Shown here piece after piece: positions 6,453 through 9,582 of a stretch of 9,582 bases of DNA. The translations under genes and the position numbers were made by a program. Within the stretch, counting starts at the first letter, position 1, and every line of letters starts with the position of its first letter. The notes under the pieces are model-generated. The model saw nothing but the letters and a program-made list of their open reading frames with translations. It was not told where the DNA came from and made no database searches. The stretch is from Actinomycetota bacterium (GTDB taxonomy: Bacteria > Actinomycetota > Thermoleophilia > Solirubrobacterales > Solirubrobacteraceae), in assembly GCA_009699565.1 (NCBI GenBank), contig WLNX01000053.1:1-9582 (forward strand). Reading direction: 5' to 3'.

Positions 6453-7891
6453 ACAAGCCGATCATTCGCGTCTTTGCCGTGCTGTTGGTGCTGTTCGGGC
6501 TGCTGGCCTACTTCACGACGCGCTGGACGGTGGTCGACCGCGCACAGCTTCAGGACAATCCACAGAACAAGCGCCAGCTGCTCGCGCAGCAGAAGATCGC
6601 CCGCGGCTCGATATCGGCAGCGTCCGGAACGGTGCTTGCGCGCTCCGTCAAGCGCCCGGACGGCACCTATGCGCGCCGCTACCCGACCGATTCGCTCTTC
6701 TCCCAGACGGTTGGCTTCTCGTTCCTGAACCCCGGCACGGCCGGGCTTGAGCGCTTCTACAACGGCCAGCTGATCGGCCGCACTGCGGGCCTCGAACAGA
6801 CACTGCGCAAACTCCAGGGCAAGCGCGCGCAAGGCAATGATCTGCATACCTCGCTCGATCCGCAGGCGCAGCAGGTTGCGCTCGACCAGCTCGCCGGACG
6901 GGCCGGCGCTGTCGTTGCGCTCGACCCGCGCAGCGGCCGAGTCAAGGTGATGGCCTCGGTCCCGGGCTACGACCCGAATGTTCTCCGCAGCGCCAAGGCC
7001 ACCGCCCAGCTCAACTCGGCGCCGGGAGCGCCGCTGCTGAACCGCAATACGGCGGGCCTCTATCCGCCCGGATCGACATTCAAGGTCGTCGCAGCAACGG
7101 CGGCGATCGACAGCGGCCTCTACCAGCCCGACTCGGTCGTCGACGGCTCAAACGGGGTCGTCATCTCGGGTGTTCCGCTCAACAACGACGGCGGAGAGGA
7201 CTTCGGCGACGTCGATCTGACAACCGCCCTGACTCAATCCGTGAACACAGTCTGGGCACAGGTGGGGGAGCGGGTCGGCAAGCGTCGAATGAACCGCTAC
7301 ATGGAACGCTTTGGCTTTGGAAGCCCGGTACCCGTCGACCTGCCCGCCGCCGAGCGGCTGGCAAGCGGCGATTACTGCACCGTCAACGGGAGCCGCAAGC
7401 TCGTGAACGCCACTGCCAGCTGCGTTGACATCGGGCGCGTCGCGATCGGTCAGGACAAGTTGCTTACGACGCCGCTTCAGATGGCGATGGTGGCCAGCGC
7501 GGTTGCCAACCGCGGAGTGCTGATGCGCCCGGCGATCGGTACCCGCACCGTTGATCCCGAGGGCAGGACCGCTTATGAGAACACCCCAAAGCAGTTCTCG
7601 CGCGTGATGTCGGCCGATACGGCCGACAAGCTGACGGCGATGATGACTCGCGTTGTTCAGGAGGGCACGGGAACCGCCGCCGCTCTCGAAGGGATCGACG
7701 TGGCGGGCAAGACCGGCACCGCCGAGCGCGACGTTGCCAACAACATCACTCAGCCCTGGTTCATCGCCTTTGCCCCCGCGGCCGATCCGCAGGTTGCAAT
7801 TGCAGTGACGATCGAGAAGACGGTTGGAGGCTTTGGCGGCACCGAGGCTGCGCCGATCGCAAAGGCCGTGATGGAGTCGCTGCTCCGATGA
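6449..7891 (+). CDS. pbpA: PbpA: class B penicillin-binding protein (transpeptidase)
   Basis: This D,D-transpeptidase cross-links peptidoglycan on the outer face of the membrane. It has 480 residues, close to mycobacterial PbpA (491). An uncleaved N-terminal anchor lies at about 5-22. The N-terminal dimerisation-type region spans about 25-140 and includes ARGSISAASGTVLA. The transpeptidase domain begins near 150 and has all three active-site motifs: STFK (209-212, nucleophile Ser209), SVN (264-266) and KTG (421-423). Cys310 and Cys325 are the only cysteines and both lie outside the membrane, so a disulfide is possible. ATG 6449 overlaps the rodA stop in ATGA, and GAGG at 6438-6441 gives a good ribosome site 7 nt upstream. 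The SEDS plus class B pair is the usual elongation synthase arrangement. Confidence 0.96.
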   Translation: MNKPIIRVFAVLLVLFGLLAYFTTRWTVVDRAQLQDNPQNKRQLLAQQKIARGSISAASGTVLARSVKRPDGTYARRYPTDSLFSQTVGFSFLNPGTAGLERFYNGQLIGRTAGLEQTLRKLQGKRAQGNDLHTSLDPQAQQVALDQLAGRAGAVVALDPRSGRVKVMASVPGYDPNVLRSAKATAQLNSAPGAPLLNRNTAGLYPPGSTFKVVAATAAIDSGLYQPDSVVDGSNGVVISGVPLNNDGGEDFGDVDLTTALTQSVNTVWAQVGERVGKRRMNRYMERFGFGSPVPVDLPAAERLASGDYCTVNGSRKLVNATASCVDIGRVAIGQDKLLTTPLQMAMVASAVANRGVLMRPAIGTRTVDPEGRTAYENTPKQFSRVMSADTADKLTAMMTRVVQEGTGTAAALEGIDVAGKTGTAERDVANNITQPWFIAFAPAADPQVAIAVTIEKTVGGFGGTEAAPIAKAVMESLLR

Positions 7892-9582
7892 CCGGCGCGG
7901 TCGAAGCGGGCACGACGATCGACGGCCGCTACCGCGTCGAGTACCTGCTCGGCTCGGGTGGGATGGCCGACGTCTACTGCGCCACCGACCTGCAGCTGGA
8001 CCGCCAAGTTGCGGTCAAGCTGCTCTACAGCCGCTTTGCCAAGGACGCCGAGTTCGTCGAGCGCTTCCGCCGCGAGGCCTCCGCTGCCGCCGGGCTGCAG
8101 CACCAGCACGTCGTCTCGGTCTACGACCGCGGCGAGTGGGATGGCACCTACTACATCGCGATGGAGTATCTCCAGGGCCGCACGCTGAAGGCGATCATCA
8201 ACGAGTACGGGGCGCTCGACTCGGACTGGGCGATCGACATGACGACTCAGATTCTTCGCGCCGCACGCTTCGCCCACCGGCGTGACGTGATCCACCGCGA
8301 CTTCAAGCCGCACAATGTGATCGTCGACGACGACGGCTTGGCGACCGTCACCGACTTCGGCATCGCCCGGGCGGGAGCCTCGGACATGACGCAGACCGGT
8401 TCGATCATGGGGACCGCCCAGTATCTCTCGCCCGAGCAGGCTCAAGGCCACGCGGTCAACGAGCAGTCCGACCTCTACTCGATCGGCGTGATCCTCTACG
8501 AGATGGTGACCGGCCAGGTGCCATTCGACGGCGAGAGTGCCGTGACGATCGCCCTCAAGCATGTCAGCGAGCCGGCGCCGCTCCCCAGCTCAATCAATCC
8601 GGCGATCAGCCCGGCGCTTGATGCCGTGATCATGAAGGCGCTGGCGAAGGAACAGGCCGATCGCTTCGCGACCGCTGACGAGTTCATGGACGCCCTTGAG
8701 CAGGCCCGCGCCGGCGTGATCCCCTCCGGAGTTCCCGCTCCACCGGTTGGCGAACGGACAATTATCGGCATGTCCGGAAGCGCGCTCGCTGCCGGCGCCG
8801 TTCCGACTTCAACCTATTCGGCGGGCAGCGATTCGAACGGTGAGGACGACGGTCCCGGGCGCCGCTGGTGGATTTTCGCGGGGGGCGCCGTAGCGGCGGT
8901 CGGACTGCTGATCGTGTTGCTGCTGGTACTCAAGACCGAGCAGGTAACGGTTCCAAGGGTTGTGGGCAGCGACGAGGCGAGCGCGCAGGCGACCCTTGTG
9001 AAGGCCGGCTTCAAGACCGACACGGTCGTCAGGAAATCGCTGACGATCAAGGGAAAAGTGATTGCCCAGAATCCGCCGGGAGGGGAGCAGGCCGACAAGG
9101 GGTCGACGGTCACGCTGACCGTCTCCGACGGACCCGCTTCGGTCGCCTTGCCATCCGTGGCTGGACTGTCTTCGTCGCAGGCGCGGAGGCGACTCGAGAA
9201 CGCTGGCTTCACGGTACGAATACGCAAGCAGGCTTCTGACACCGTCCCCTCGGGGGACGCGGTCGAAACGTTGCCGCCTGAGGGAACCCCGGTTGCGCAG
9301 GGATCGACGGTGACGCTCGTTGTTTCCAGCGGCAAGGCGACCGTTGAGGTCCCCGCCGTCGTCGGTCAGAACATCGACGACGCACGGGCAACGCTGCGTG
9401 GAGCAGGCTTTGGAGTGAGCGTTACCGAGCAGGAGTCGACATCGACGGCAGGGACCGTGCTGCGCCAAGACCCTGGCGCCGGTTCCAAGGCCGACAAGGG
9501 TTCGACGATCGCTCTGGTTGTCGCAAAGGCGCCGGCAACGACCAAGGTTCCCAATACGGTGGGCGAAGATGAGGCCTCTGCA
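7888..9582 (+). CDS. pknB: PknB: PASTA-repeat Ser/Thr protein kinase (3' end beyond window)
   Basis: This is a transmembrane sensor kinase of the wall. 565 codons are present with no stop before the right edge. Kinase domain, about 14-275: GSGGMADVY (22-30), VAVK lysine 44, helix-C Glu63, HRDFKPHN with Asp138 and Asn143, DFG 156-158, and SPE 181-183. The activation loop has Thr168 and Thr170 in MTQT, matching the autophosphorylated pair of mycobacterial PknB. A linker runs to about 325 and one helix at 327-348 crosses the membrane. Outside lie PASTA repeats starting near residues 353, 419, 486 and 552; the fourth is cut by the window. Each opens with a V/L-P-x-V-x-G-type strand. PASTA domains in this family bind muropeptides or lipid II. 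HRDFKPHN differs from the commoner HRDVKPxN but keeps the catalytic residues. ATG 7888 overlaps the pbpA stop in ATGA; GGAG at 7873-7876 is an acceptable ribosome site. Confidence 0.96.
   Translation, partial: MTGAVEAGTTIDGRYRVEYLLGSGGMADVYCATDLQLDRQVAVKLLYSRFAKDAEFVERFRREASAAAGLQHQHVVSVYDRGEWDGTYYIAMEYLQGRTLKAIINEYGALDSDWAIDMTTQILRAARFAHRRDVIHRDFKPHNVIVDDDGLATVTDFGIARAGASDMTQTGSIMGTAQYLSPEQAQGHAVNEQSDLYSIGVILYEMVTGQVPFDGESAVTIALKHVSEPAPLPSSINPAISPALDAVIMKALAKEQADRFATADEFMDALEQARAGVIPSGVPAPPVGERTIIGMSGSALAAGAVPTSTYSAGSDSNGEDDGPGRRWWIFAGGAVAAVGLLIVLLLVLKTEQVTVPRVVGSDEASAQATLVKAGFKTDTVVRKSLTIKGKVIAQNPPGGEQADKGSTVTLTVSDGPASVALPSVAGLSSSQARRRLENAGFTVRIRKQASDTVPSGDAVETLPPEGTPVAQGSTVTLVVSSGKATVEVPAVVGQNIDDARATLRGAGFGVSVTEQESTSTAGTVLRQDPGAGSKADKGSTIALVVAKAPATTKVPNTVGEDEASA
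8944..9582 (+). repeat. Tandem PASTA-coding repeats in pknB
   Basis: Repeat units of 66-67 codons begin near 8944, 9142, 9343 and 9541. The first three are complete. DNA similarity remains visible between units, for example GCCGACAAGG followed by (G/T)TCGACG near 9090 and 9488. The fourth unit starts TVGEDEASA, close to VVGSDEASA in the first, which suggests that units 1 and 4 are closer relatives than their neighbours. The total count is unknown because the array continues past the edge. Confidence 0.8.

Noticed and set aside
7750..8562. 270-codon minus-strand frame over the pbpA/pknB junction
   Set aside because: It is antisense to the KTG end of pbpA and to the pknB kinase domain; it is a shadow of strong coding sequence.

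Overview
The window is a stretch of GC-rich DNA (by eye about two thirds G+C) carrying the conserved actinobacterial cell-envelope signalling and peptidoglycan-synthesis cluster. The order fhaA-fhaB-pstP-rodA-pbpA-pknB matches the block best known from Mycobacterium and Streptomyces. Three features suggest a deep-branching actinobacterium, possibly Thermoleophilia/Solirubrobacterales: a short FhaA, no pknA between pbpA and pknB, and an HRDFKPHN catalytic loop in PknB. The lineage is inferred from remembered family features, not from a search.

Left part. Positions 1-753 on the minus strand hold the 5' part of an unrecognised single-pass membrane protein gene that runs off the left edge. A divergent intergenic region of about 144 bp (754-897) follows, with overlapping inverted repeats. 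Next is a plus-strand Ser/Thr protein kinase gene (898-2643). Its kinase domain is complete, and its C-terminal half is a hydrophobic, probably polytopic membrane domain.

Right part. After a 107-bp gap lies a tightly packed plus-strand operon: fhaA (2751-3479), fhaB (3479-3970), pstP (3970-5160), rodA (5157-6452), pbpA (6449-7891) and pknB (7888 to the right edge, incomplete). All five internal junctions overlap by 1 or 4 nt, which implies one mRNA and translational coupling.

Working model, from knowledge of the families. PknB senses peptidoglycan-related ligands through extracellular PASTA repeats and phosphorylates cytoplasmic targets. PstP reverses this. FhaA and FhaB read phosphothreonine marks and connect signalling to the wall machinery. 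RodA (SEDS glycosyltransferase) and PbpA (class B transpeptidase) polymerise and cross-link the wall. The extra polytopic kinase just upstream may supply the second kinase activity that PknA provides elsewhere.

I see no RNA genes, insertion sequences, CRISPR arrays or phage genes. This is a core-type locus, and I found no clear new system. The points most worth a second look are the polytopic kinase, the unknown divergent membrane protein, the overlapping dyads between them, and a RodA that lacks the Trp usual in its GAxxW motif.
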